Part shown: piece by piece, positions 19,043-27,526 of the stretch
Layout of the letters: each line of letters opens with the position of its first letter
How positions within the stretch are numbered: position 1 is the first letter of the stretch
Origin: a virus
Strand: one strand, 5' to 3'
DNA length: 44,672 bases
Virus record (IMG/VR): IMGVR_UViG_3300035666_000044
Coordinates: 1 to 44,672 of that record
Program-made: the position numbers and the translations under genes
Notes under the pieces: model-generated
The model's input: the letters and a program-made list of their open reading frames with translations, nothing else
What the model was told of the DNA's origin: nothing
Databases searched by the model: none

Positions 19043-22032
19043 TGGCTAAACCCTGTAAGGTAATAATCAAGACTTCTAAGGGCGCTACTCCAAAGGAGAT
19101 GACCTTTGAGGACTACATGGAGATGCTCTATAACGGGGCGTTGGAAAAGTTTATTGCCGACGGTACGATAAATACTAATCGCCTTGAGGGTGATAACCCT
19201 TTCGTGGCAACCCCACCCAAGCCACCTGCCCCTGGTAAAAAAGAAACCGAGGAAGAGAAACCAAAGAGACGCCGCAAGGCATTGTTTGGAAGAGCGGTGA
19301 AGGGCATGGATGTAGAAGCGGCCAAAAAAGCTATAGACAAGTACGGATTGACCTACGATGTAGAAAGCAGAACTGACGCAAGAGAAGCTGCTCAGAAGTT
19401 TGTGGATGCAGTTGGTTTTGACGACGCGTTACAAGCGGTAAGGGCGAGCATGATGGAGGACGGGGCCGCGGCATACGTGTTTGCAGAGCTTATCGACCAG
19501 GTGGAAACAGACATGGAGTACGCCGAGACCGATCAGGAAATGGCTGAACTAGTGGACTTGCAGCAAAAGCTATTCAATGAGTTTGACCGCAAGGCAAGAA
19601 GCGCCGGTAGATTCATATCTTCTTTGGATGATATTTATCGCAACTCTAAGTTTGGTTACTCTGCCGAGAAGAAGATACAAGAGTACAAGAATAAAAACGA
19701 AGGGTTTATCCCAGAAGAGATTGAGAAGAAATTCCGCAAGCTCGATGAGAAAATCAAGGAGTTGAACGCTAAGTTGAAAGAAGCGGAGGCTCGTGCTAAG
19801 AAAGCTGAGGAAGATCAGGTTATAGCAAGCATAGTAACTAGCGTCAAGCAAAAGCAGACAGCTAAAGTCAGTTATACTCAAAAGGCAAAGTCTGTAGCGG
19901 ATGATTTCCGTAAGAAATTAAAGACAAAGCCAGTTCAGTTCAAGGATGCCAATGGTAATGTTATTCCGATTAAGACTCAGGGTGTAACCTGGAATGACTT
20001 AGTTGAGATTGGGGCAAAGGCGATTGAAGCAAGCGGTAAGATTGCTGACGGTATCGCGGCAATGATGAACGCCGTTGAGCAGGAAGAATGGTATAAGAGA
20101 TTAAACAGCACAGACAAAGACGCTGTTCGCGCACAGGTAGAGGGCCTGTTCTCTGAGGAGACTCCGGGAGATATTCAGATTCCGTCTGGAATGATTCGCA
20201 GTTTCGTAGAGTCGGGTATCGATAACATGGACGACCTTGTTTCGGCGGTGAAGGCCATGGTTTCAGAGACATATCCAAACGCTACAGATCGTGAGATTCG
20301 TGACGCTATTACTGGTTATGGAAAGGAAGTAACCAAGACGGCTGATGATATCAAAGATGAGATTAACAGACTTAAGCGAATAGGGAAACTCACATCGAGA
20401 ATCGAGGATTTGCAAGCTGGTATTGAGTCTGAGAAAGACCCTAAGAAGAAAGCTCAAAAGACCGAGGAAGAAAAGAAGTTAATTAAAGAGGTAGATAACC
20501 TTTTGGAATCTACCGGAATCAAGAACGCCAAGAGACTTGAGCAAGCCAAGCAGCGTGCGGCAAGGAGAATCGAAGAACTTCAGGAAAGATTGGATACGGG
20601 CAACTTCTCTAAAAAGAAGGCAACTACGCTTACTGAGGATGAGGAATTAGCCAAACTGCGCGTAGAAAAACAAAACTTGCAAGACGAGTTTGATACTGAG
20701 TTATACAAAGTAGAGCTTCAAAATAGAACTAAGTTCCAGAAGTTCCGCGACGGACTGCTTGAAATATGGAACATCCCCCGCGCACTTATGGCTACGGGTG
20801 AGATTTCATTCATGCTTATTCAGGGTGGCATACAGACTTTATCTCACCCCATGAATGCTGCTAGAGCGTTCTATAAGGCAATACAACACTATTGGAGTGA
20901 AAAGAAAGCAAAGGAGTGGGGTGATTTCATTAAGACTCGACCATATTATGAGGTGATGAAAAAGTCTAAACTTTCTTTGTCGGAGTTTGATGCCAAGCTC
21001 AATGCTAAGGAAGAACAGTTCTTGGGTGGATGGGTTAATTTCTTATGGGACTATGCCGGTTGGCCGCTTAAGTTTGCGAGCAGGCAGGCGTATGAAAGAT
21101 GGAAACAACTCAATGTATTCAAGAAGTTGGAAAGGGCGACGGTTGGCTACATGAACACTATTCGTATCCTTCGCTTCGTAGATGGAATGGAGAAACTGAA
21201 GAAGCAAGAAAAGAATTTTAACGACAATCCTGAAGATTATAAGAATGTCGCTGACGTAATAAACACTCTTACAGGTAGAGCGTCACTCGGTCCTTTGGAG
21301 GGTGCGTCTAAGGCCCTTTCAACGGTATTCTTCTCGCCACGCAACTGGGCGTCTGTTCTTAAGACCATGACTCCGCTCGCGTTTTATCACTTCGGCAAGA
21401 TGGGACAGAAGGGGACGTATAAGCCATCGGTGGCTCAGAAGATGGCTATGGCCGACTTCATGACTTATATGGCTATTACAGGTTCTTTTGTTGCTTTGGC
21501 AGCATCTAAATTCAATGACGACGACGACGAGGAGACAGAGGTTTCTTTGGATCCATACAGCTCAGACTTCATGAAGATTCGTCTTGGCAATACCCGTATA
21601 GACCCATGGGCAGGTAAACAGCAGATGATCGTGTTTCAAGCTCGCATGATTATGAACGCAATCACCAAAGAAGGCAAGACTAAAAAGCTGGGAGAAGGAA
21701 TGTTGACTCCTACTCGTGAACAGCTAGGATTACAGTTGATAAAGAATAAATTATCTCCGTCCGCTGCGCTTATATCTAAATGGGCGGAACAAAAGGTAAA
21801 TAAAGAAGGCAACCCATCATTGTATGGTAAAGAGCTTATTTTATCAGATGAGCTTGCTGGTAGTCTTTATCCTATGTACATAGGCACTGTAAATGAGCTT
21901 TGGGAAGATCAGCCGGAAACCGTAGCAGGCTTCTTGACTGCTTATGCTTTCTTGGGAGGTGGCGTCTCTACTTACGGGAACGAAAAAGAGAAAGAAAAAG
22001 AGGAAAAAGCAAAGATAAAAGAGTCAAAGTAA
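19042..22032 (+). CDS. Large internal virion protein (LPD-like)
   Basis: A 996-residue protein. After a Lys/Glu/Pro-rich N-terminus, residues about 90-560 are charged and helical with long coiled coils. The C-terminal third contains the pattern RALMATGEISFMLIQGGIQ followed by LSHPMNAARAF, which recurs in large polyvalent and internal virion proteins of tailed phages. Hydrophobic segments follow (MADFMTYMAITGSFVALAAS). It starts by TAATG overlap with the ferritin gene and closes the ejection block. It probably helps form the channel or helical core ejected into the cell. LPD family membership is by eye. Confidence 0.6.
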   Translation: MAKPCKVIIKTSKGATPKEMTFEDYMEMLYNGALEKFIADGTINTNRLEGDNPFVATPPKPPAPGKKETEEEKPKRRRKALFGRAVKGMDVEAAKKAIDKYGLTYDVESRTDAREAAQKFVDAVGFDDALQAVRASMMEDGAAAYVFAELIDQVETDMEYAETDQEMAELVDLQQKLFNEFDRKARSAGRFISSLDDIYRNSKFGYSAEKKIQEYKNKNEGFIPEEIEKKFRKLDEKIKELNAKLKEAEARAKKAEEDQVIASIVTSVKQKQTAKVSYTQKAKSVADDFRKKLKTKPVQFKDANGNVIPIKTQGVTWNDLVEIGAKAIEASGKIADGIAAMMNAVEQEEWYKRLNSTDKDAVRAQVEGLFSEETPGDIQIPSGMIRSFVESGIDNMDDLVSAVKAMVSETYPNATDREIRDAITGYGKEVTKTADDIKDEINRLKRIGKLTSRIEDLQAGIESEKDPKKKAQKTEEEKKLIKEVDNLLESTGIKNAKRLEQAKQRAARRIEELQERLDTGNFSKKKATTLTEDEELAKLRVEKQNLQDEFDTELYKVELQNRTKFQKFRDGLLEIWNIPRALMATGEISFMLIQGGIQTLSHPMNAARAFYKAIQHYWSEKKAKEWGDFIKTRPYYEVMKKSKLSLSEFDAKLNAKEEQFLGGWVNFLWDYAGWPLKFASRQAYERWKQLNVFKKLERATVGYMNTIRILRFVDGMEKLKKQEKNFNDNPEDYKNVADVINTLTGRASLGPLEGASKALSTVFFSPRNWASVLKTMTPLAFYHFGKMGQKGTYKPSVAQKMAMADFMTYMAITGSFVALAASKFNDDDDEETEVSLDPYSSDFMKIRLGNTRIDPWAGKQQMIVFQARMIMNAITKEGKTKKLGEGMLTPTREQLGLQLIKNKLSPSAALISKWAEQKVNKEGNPSLYGKELILSDELAGSLYPMYIGTVNELWEDQPETVAGFLTAYAFLGGGVSTYGNEKEKEKEEKAKIKESK

Positions 22033-22034
22033 CA

Positions 22035-22042
22035 TATATTTG
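22035..22042 (+). promoter_or_regulatory. Candidate -7 promoter element
   Basis: TATATTTG matches TAnnTTTG exactly and lies 8 bp before the ATG of the small membrane-protein gene. No TTG is seen at the expected -33 position, so it may be weak or need an activator. Confidence 0.4.
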
Positions 22043-22050
22043 TAAGCGCA

Positions 22051-22266
22051 ATGCAGCACGATATCAATCACACGGATATGACAGGAGACGGATACGCAGA
22101 CGGAGCAGCGTCAGTTTTATTGACCACATTTGCTACCGTACTTTCATGGCAGGAACAGGCCGAGTGGGCCTTCCGAATCGCGTCTCTAATACTAGCCTGC
22201 ACTGTGTCTATCGTCGTTCTTTATGGACACCACAAGAAGTCCAAGGCGAAGCGTTCTACCAAGTAA
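22051..22266 (+). CDS. Small membrane protein, possible holin-like
   Basis: A 71-residue protein with one clear membrane segment (FRIASLILACTVSIVVLYG, about 41-59) and a weaker hydrophobic stretch at about 20-34. A strongly basic tail (HHKKSKAKRSTK) would stay cytoplasmic. Size, membrane content and basic tail fit class II/III holins or other small phage membrane proteins. It lies 7 kb from the endolysin gene, so a direct lysis role is less likely than for the protein at 28624. It has its own -7 element 8 bp before the start. Confidence 0.5.
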   Translation: MQHDINHTDMTGDGYADGAASVLLTTFATVLSWQEQAEWAFRIASLILACTVSIVVLYGHHKKSKAKRSTK

Positions 22267-22296
22267 TTTCTCCCTTCTGTAATTGTATACCTTCTG

Positions 22297-22369
22297 AAAA
22301 CACAGAGGGCGGTGATCAGCCCGCCCTCAAAGTTCTCGTCTCCCGACTGCACTGATGTGCGCGAACTTG
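22297..22369 (-). ncRNA. Candidate small structured RNA, about 73 nt
   Basis: A consensus leftward promoter (22375-22404) faces a compact foldable sequence ending in a terminator-like hairpin. On the minus strand AAGTTC (22368-22363) pairs with GAACTT (22335-22330) and encloses two hairpins: GCAC-ATCA-GTGC (22360-22349) and GTC-GGGA-GAC (22347-22338, a GNRA-type loop). This gives a three-way junction. Then GAGGGCGG (22328-22321) pairs with CCGCCCTC (22312-22305), followed by TGTGTTTTC. No ORF is apparent. Start and end positions are estimates. It is not a recognised family, and its target is unknown. Confidence 0.5.
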
Positions 22370-22374
22370 CAAGG

Positions 22375-22404
22375 CAAATATATGACATTTCTTAATTAAT
22401 ACAA
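22375..22404 (-). promoter_or_regulatory. Leftward Bacteroidota-type promoter inside the late region
   Basis: Read on the minus strand: TTG (22404-22402), exactly 19 bp, then TATATTTG (22382-22375). It is a full match to the host-type consensus yet points against the late operon, with no leftward protein gene downstream. This is the main support for the small RNA at 22297-22369. Confidence 0.6.
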
Positions 22405-22484
22405 AATAATTTGCATAACTAAACATGAGGGTATATATTCGCCCCGGTTTTGGTAATAAATAGTGTTAGTGATTATTGTTGGTT

Positions 22485-22514
22485 AACCCAGGCAACGGCT
22501 TGGGTTTTCTTTTT
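22485..22514 (+). terminator. Rho-independent terminator
   Basis: AACCCAGGC (22485-22493) and GCTTGGGTT (22498-22506) form a 9-bp stem with one G-T pair and an AACG tetraloop, followed by TTCTTTTT. It would end the ejection-block transcript. The T-tract runs into the next -7 promoter element. Confidence 0.75.
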
Positions 22515-22521
22515 ATATTTG
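22514..22521 (+). promoter_or_regulatory. Candidate -7 element for the tail-fibre operon
   Basis: TATATTTG lies directly after the terminator and 16 bp before the ATG at 22538. No TTG occurs at 19-21 bp upstream. Terminator plus promoter back to back marks a transcription-unit boundary here. Confidence 0.5.
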
Positions 22522-22537
22522 CATTCAATACAACGAT

Positions 22538-23188
22538 ATGATAGAGCTGAAAATAGCGGACCCAACACCGCATGAATTAAGTGAATATAGAGTACTAATT
22601 AAGGAGCTGAAGGAAAAGTTCCCCGACGCAAGTGTAATTGTTGACAGGGGACAATCAGATTACGCGATTAGTATTACATCAATATGGATAGACGATGACA
22701 AATACACAGACTCGCATTCCGCAATTTACCCCTCGGTTCCCAACAGGGGGACGGCGCAAATCAAGGCAGACATTCTCTCCCTTACCTTCGCTATGCGCGA
22801 ACTTGGGTTTGATATCAAGTTCTTGGACAACGATCCGGTCATTCGCGAGAAGGTTTCGATAACCCGTGGTAAGCTCGATTCTTGTGTATCTCTTCGTCAA
22901 ATGGTGGAACTGCTGGAAGAAGCGAACCACGAAAAGCTCGACGAGGTAAAGATTCTGATTGAAAACAAACGAAAGGAAGGCGGTCGTCCTAGCAAGAAGT
23001 CTGTAATCGATTTTATCTTTTCTGGAGCTAAGGAAGAGAAGCGTGGGCAGCCTGTACGCACTGGTCCGGAGTGGGCGCGAGTCAAGATGGAGTGGCGTGA
23101 TAAATTTCCTACGTCTAAGTATGTGAAAATGTACAAAAGTCTCGACGAGTTTTGTACCTTTGCTTCTGACGCAGAGTGTAAATCATGA
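22538..23188 (+). CDS. Unknown protein at head of the fibre operon
   Basis: A 216-residue protein that I do not recognise. The first 115 residues are mixed alpha/beta with a possible small-domain fold, residues about 118-150 are Glu/Lys-rich helix, and the C-terminal part is basic (GGRPSKKSVIDFIFSGAKEE). It has no signal peptide or membrane segment. It overlaps the following fibre gene by ATGA, so the products are co-translated. Being first in the operon, it could be an assembly factor or adhesin anchor. Confidence 0.55.
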   Translation: MIELKIADPTPHELSEYRVLIKELKEKFPDASVIVDRGQSDYAISITSIWIDDDKYTDSHSAIYPSVPNRGTAQIKADILSLTFAMRELGFDIKFLDNDPVIREKVSITRGKLDSCVSLRQMVELLEEANHEKLDEVKILIENKRKEGGRPSKKSVIDFIFSGAKEEKRGQPVRTGPEWARVKMEWRDKFPTSKYVKMYKSLDEFCTFASDAECKS

Positions 23189-24345
23189 TTTCAACAATTA
23201 CAAAGATACAGATCGAGGGAAACAACGTCGTATCTTTCTTAAACGGGACGAACTACCAGATAGGCATGAGTCAAGTCATGCCCCAGGTTCCTACGTATAT
23301 TTCATACGGGTATGATACGATCACGATAACACAGGACGGGTCTAAGTCGTTTCAGTTTACCGTCTATACTGTGACTGAGGTTGGTGGTAACTTTTTTACT
23401 GCGATTGACTCCAACAATACGGCTGCTGAAATCCAGGCAAAGACCGTTGAGATTTACAGGCTCCTTGTAACATCTGTGTTCAAGGGATGCTGCGAGTGTG
23501 GCAACACAGAGCCGGAGTGTTCGATTCAGTACACAGCAGGGAGCGACCCGACTGTTTCCGGGACATTGTATGACGGTGGCTCGGTAATACGAATAAACTA
23601 TTTTACCGCCAACAACCAAGACTTTACGGGTTTCTGGCCCATTGTCCAAGACGGCTCGTGGATATTCATATTTAGTAAAACAGATCCTACCGTTTACGGT
23701 GTTTATCAGCTGTCTAACTATAGCGATTTCGGAACATTCGCGCGGTTTGACTCTACATTACTTGCAGGCCCTGCGGGGTTCCCTGACGGAACTCAGCTCT
23801 GCGTGGATGTTACTTCTGTTGGAGGTAATCTGATAGACACTCTGCAAGAAACTCTTATTTCTGGATCAACACTTACTCAAAATAATACGATTGACGGAGG
23901 AGGATTTGACCTTTTATTCGACAACAACTTGTCGTTCACGGCTAACGTGCCTTCCGGTTCTGTAACCGCTGATTCTACGGGAGTGTCCATCACATCGGGT
24001 GGTAAATCCGTAGAGGTTACACCGACCTACGTTGACATCATAACCCCTAACCACGGAACTGCTACAACCGGAATGGTTCTGGCTTTGGATGCGTCGGGCC
24101 ACGTAGAATATACGTCGGCAGGCAGTGGATCAGGGACGGTCACCTCGATAACAGCGGGGACAGGACTCGATGGCGGGACGATAACAACAAGTGGAACCAT
24201 TGACCTTGCCGACACGGCTGTTACTCCGGGGGCTTATACAAACGCGAACATAACCGTTGACCAGCAGGGGCGCATTACTCTAGCGTCTAACGGGACCGGG
24301 GGATCATCAGACACTCTTTCACCTTTATTATTAATGGGAGCATAA
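23185..24345 (+). CDS. Tail fibre protein
   Basis: A 386-residue protein. The N-terminal domain (about 1-210) includes a CCECGNTEPEC cluster near residue 100. The C-terminal part is a fibre shaft with VTSITAGTGLDGGTITTSGT and VTPGAYTNANITVDQQGR, a segment that recurs in very many phage fibre and collar proteins. It ends almost exactly at the next start, giving a run of receptor-binding genes. The Cys cluster may bind metal or stabilise the attachment domain. Confidence 0.75.
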   Translation: MISTITKIQIEGNNVVSFLNGTNYQIGMSQVMPQVPTYISYGYDTITITQDGSKSFQFTVYTVTEVGGNFFTAIDSNNTAAEIQAKTVEIYRLLVTSVFKGCCECGNTEPECSIQYTAGSDPTVSGTLYDGGSVIRINYFTANNQDFTGFWPIVQDGSWIFIFSKTDPTVYGVYQLSNYSDFGTFARFDSTLLAGPAGFPDGTQLCVDVTSVGGNLIDTLQETLISGSTLTQNNTIDGGGFDLLFDNNLSFTANVPSGSVTADSTGVSITSGGKSVEVTPTYVDIITPNHGTATTGMVLALDASGHVEYTSAGSGSGTVTSITAGTGLDGGTITTSGTIDLADTAVTPGAYTNANITVDQQGRITLASNGTGGSSDTLSPLLLMGA

Positions 24346-24346
24346 A

Positions 24347-24676
24347 ATGGCAACAGTATATAAAACATTAGGACAATCGAGTCCATCAGCAACAACAGAG
24401 ACGGCTCTGTACACGGTCCCGGCAGCCACATCGGCGATTGCTAGTTCTATTGTCGTGTGCAACAGGTCATCTGTTTTGTCAACTTTTAGAGTATCGGTAG
24501 CCGTCGGTGGCGGGGCAACTGCTAACAAGGATTATATTTACTATGATTTACCTATCGGGGCAAACGATACGTTTATTGCCACGGTTGGCTTAACTTTGGC
24601 GGCTACAGATGTAGTGAGGGTTTACGCCTCGAATACCAATTTATCGTTCTCACTTTACGGATCTGAAATAAGCTAA
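24347..24676 (+). CDS. Small beta-type tail/virion protein
   Basis: A 109-residue protein predicted to be entirely beta. It carries the pattern ALYTVPAATSAIASSIVVCN, then YIYYDLPIGANDTFIATVG and DVVRVYASNTNLSFSLYG. Small proteins with this layout occur in tail-fibre clusters of many aquatic and environmental phages and are thought to be virion decoration or fibre-associated. It is one base after the preceding gene and two bases before the next. Confidence 0.65.
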   Translation: MATVYKTLGQSSPSATTETALYTVPAATSAIASSIVVCNRSSVLSTFRVSVAVGGGATANKDYIYYDLPIGANDTFIATVGLTLAATDVVRVYASNTNLSFSLYGSEIS

Positions 24677-24677
24677 C

Positions 24678-25931
24678 ATGGCACAAGGATACTCATCATA
24701 CAACATAATTAGTAGCGAGATTTCGTTTGCAAATACTCCTAACATAGATGCCTTCGGAAGACTAAGGGTAAGCGAGCCATTCACCTTGTTTGACTCAAGT
24801 CATAGATTTGCTGATAATGGTCTGTGGTCTACAGCTACCGCAACAGGTGGGGCCGCTACATTTAATTCTGCTCAAGGACTAGTTGATTTAGATGTAACCG
24901 CAGCATCAGGATCTGAGGTTCTTAGAGAAACTACAAAAGTGTTTTCGTATCAGCCTGGCAAGAGCTTACTTGTGCTTTCCACATTTGTGATGAGTGCAGC
25001 TAAGACCAACCTCAGACAAAGAGTTGGTTACTATGGTGCACAAAACGGTTATTATTTAGAACTTAACAATACCACGGTAAGTTTTGTAGAGAGAAGTTTT
25101 GTTACGGGGTCAGTTGTAAACACTCCGGTGGCCCAAGCAAGTTGGAATGTTGACCCGATGGATGGTTCAGGACCTAGTGGAATCACGCTTGACCTAACAA
25201 AGGCCCAGATCTTGTTCATGGATCTAGAATGGTTAGGGGTAGGAACAGTTAGGATAGGCTTTGTTATAAATGGGAACTTCTACGTTTGTCATAAATTCCA
25301 TCACGCCAACTTGATTACCTCTACCTACATCACGACAGCATCATTGCCGTTGAGATACGAGGTAACTAACACAGGCGCTACAAGTGGTGCTAGTACCTTA
25401 AAACAGATATGCTCTACCGTACTGTCTGAAGGAGGATATCAACTTAACGGATTACAACAAGCAATCGGGCTTCCCGTAACCACTCCAAAGAACTTAGCAG
25501 TAGCAGGTACATTTTACCCTATAGTAAGTATACGTCTTAAAGCATCCCCTGATCGATTAGATGGCATAGTAATATGTACTGCTATTTCTGTAATAGCAAC
25601 CAGCACGGGATCTTATAATTGGCAGGTAATAGCAACTGGAACTACGACGGGCGGTACTTGGGTAAGTGCAGGAGCAAACTCAGCTGTAGAATACAATATA
25701 ACAGGCACTAGCTTTTCTACAGGTAGTGGAAGAATACTTGCTAGTGGATTTTTTAGTGTGTCAAACCAAGGGTCAACTCAAGTTGATATCCTTAAAGAGG
25801 CGCTCTTTAAAACACAGCTTGAAAGAAATGGATTAACCTCAACCCCATTTGAACTTACTATTGTAGTCGCTACTGATAATGCAGGCGGTGACGTTCTTGC
25901 GTCAATGGACTGGGAAGAAATAAGCAGATAA
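24678..25931 (+). CDS. Tail appendage / receptor-binding-associated protein
   Basis: A 417-residue protein with the N-terminal signature NIDAFGRLRVSEPFTLFD, which recurs in structural proteins of marine and freshwater tailed phages next to small beta proteins like the one upstream. The rest is beta-rich, with a lectin-like sandwich suggested by RVGYYGAQNGYYLELNN and FVINGNFYVCHKFHHAN. No catalytic residues are evident. It likely sits at the distal tail and contributes to surface contact. Confidence 0.65.
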   Translation: MAQGYSSYNIISSEISFANTPNIDAFGRLRVSEPFTLFDSSHRFADNGLWSTATATGGAATFNSAQGLVDLDVTAASGSEVLRETTKVFSYQPGKSLLVLSTFVMSAAKTNLRQRVGYYGAQNGYYLELNNTTVSFVERSFVTGSVVNTPVAQASWNVDPMDGSGPSGITLDLTKAQILFMDLEWLGVGTVRIGFVINGNFYVCHKFHHANLITSTYITTASLPLRYEVTNTGATSGASTLKQICSTVLSEGGYQLNGLQQAIGLPVTTPKNLAVAGTFYPIVSIRLKASPDRLDGIVICTAISVIATSTGSYNWQVIATGTTTGGTWVSAGANSAVEYNITGTSFSTGSGRILASGFFSVSNQGSTQVDILKEALFKTQLERNGLTSTPFELTIVVATDNAGGDVLASMDWEEISR

Positions 25932-25932
25932 T

Positions 25933-27201
25933 ATGTCACAAGGATTTACAAAAGGAACCCCGATTGATACCGACCCAACCCTGTCGCTCGATAGTGACAT
26001 TGTTGTACCTTCTCAAAAAGCGGTCAAGACATACGTAGACAATGGGTTATCTACTAAGGTACCAACAACTAGAACATTAACTATTAATGGAACAGCACAA
26101 GACTTATCAGCAGATAGATCCTGGACTGTAGCAACTAGCTCAGACTTGCCTGAGATATCTATAAGCACAGCTAACGCAAGGGAGGATAACTATGCTCCAA
26201 CAGGGTGGCCAGGTACATCTGATATAGTTAAAGTTATTAGGATTAATTCTACCAACACAGACTCTATGATGTGTCTTGGAGGATTAGCAAGCCCGACAGC
26301 TGGTAGAATAGTTACAATCTATAATTCATCAACAGCAAACAACTTAATAATCATTGAAAATCTATCTACCTCATCAACTGCGGCTAATAGATTTAGAATG
26401 ACAGCTAATTTACCGTACTTCTTGCTTCCCAACAGAAGTGTTACATTCTTATATGATGGTACTTATTGGACTCAGTTTTCTGCCAGCAACTCTGGTGGAT
26501 TTGATTTCTTTGACGATTGTACTGGTGGAGGTTCCGGTTATGTTACAACTAGTACTGTTGGCATGTCTGGTGTACATGCTTCAGGTACAAGTGCCGGGGT
26601 AAGAAGTGGAAATTTTGGAGTCTCTGACGGTTTTGGTGAATATGGTTTACAAACAGGAACTAGCACTACAGGATTTGCATCCGTTTCTGCACAAACTAGG
26701 AGAGCTGGTGGAAACAATGCATTTGGAGCATACAGCGGTACCTATGATGTACCTTATATAACAGTTTCTAAAATTGCTTTGAGCGCTTTAGCTACAGTTG
26801 CTCAAGACTACAGAGCTCACTTTGGAATGAATGGAACGTCTTCTCTTCCTGCAAACGCACCAACAATTGGGTATTTGTGGTCTTATGAAGGTACAGCAAA
26901 TTCAGCGTGGACAGCAAGAACTCAAAATACAGGAGGAACAACATCAACTGTAACTACGGGATTGACCGCTAGTGCAGCCTATGTATGGTTAGGTGTATAT
27001 AAACCGGGTGGATCAACTATTAGAGATGCAGTGTATTTTTATTCAAGCAATGGAATAATATATCAAATGGCATCCAAGTTTGTAGGAGTAACTGGTACTT
27101 ATGGAGGGAGTCCTACTGTTGTGATAGGTTCGATAGCAGGAACAACAGCAAAAGAATTAATAGTAGACTGGATAGGCACATCATTTAATCTTGCACGATG
27201 A
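25933..27201 (+). CDS. Tail fibre protein
   Basis: A 422-residue protein. Its N-terminus carries two fibre signatures, LDSDIVVPSQKAVKTYVDNG and RTLTINGTAQDLSADRSWTV, both common in Bacteroidota phage fibres as virion-anchoring or shaft elements. Residues about 195-422 form a Gly/Ser/aromatic-rich beta domain that is probably the receptor-binding tip. It overlaps the next gene by ATGA, so the small downstream protein may be its partner or chaperone. Confidence 0.75.
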   Translation: MSQGFTKGTPIDTDPTLSLDSDIVVPSQKAVKTYVDNGLSTKVPTTRTLTINGTAQDLSADRSWTVATSSDLPEISISTANAREDNYAPTGWPGTSDIVKVIRINSTNTDSMMCLGGLASPTAGRIVTIYNSSTANNLIIIENLSTSSTAANRFRMTANLPYFLLPNRSVTFLYDGTYWTQFSASNSGGFDFFDDCTGGGSGYVTTSTVGMSGVHASGTSAGVRSGNFGVSDGFGEYGLQTGTSTTGFASVSAQTRRAGGNNAFGAYSGTYDVPYITVSKIALSALATVAQDYRAHFGMNGTSSLPANAPTIGYLWSYEGTANSAWTARTQNTGGTTSTVTTGLTASAAYVWLGVYKPGGSTIRDAVYFYSSNGIIYQMASKFVGVTGTYGGSPTVVIGSIAGTTAKELIVDWIGTSFNLAR

Positions 27202-27488
27202 TATACTATACATACAAAATAGATTATACGGACAATAATGGGCACGTTTCTACTGTGTCTCAAACAAGGGCTTGTGAGGATGTAGACTATCCTACCAGTT
27301 TAGATGATACAAAACTTATTGTTCAGCAACAAGCATGGGCGTTAAATAACTTTGTCCTCGTTACAGTCTACACGGACTCTACAACGATTATAACCCAAGC
27401 AGAATACAATAGGATAGTTTCTGATCCAAACGGATCTGAACCTATTGAGAATTGGGACCCAGACGTTCCTTTAAACGATACCCCATAA
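27198..27488 (+). CDS. Small acidic fibre-associated protein
   Basis: A 96-residue acidic protein beginning with a beta hairpin-like segment (YYTYKIDYTDNNGHVSTVS) and ending in a Pro/Asp-rich tail. It overlaps the fibre gene by ATGA. Size and position suggest a fibre assembly chaperone or tip protein, but no family is recognised. Confidence 0.5.
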   Translation: MIYYTYKIDYTDNNGHVSTVSQTRACEDVDYPTSLDDTKLIVQQQAWALNNFVLVTVYTDSTTIITQAEYNRIVSDPNGSEPIENWDPDVPLNDTP

Positions 27489-27526
27489 ACACAGCACATT
27501 GGAATATACAGGTTTAAAATATAAAA

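Noticed and set aside
22305-22328. Terminator for the rightward transcript
   Set aside because: The hairpin is strong, but on the plus strand it is followed by AAAGTTCTCG without a T-tract; the T-rich tail is on the minus strand, and a better rightward terminator lies at 22485-22514.
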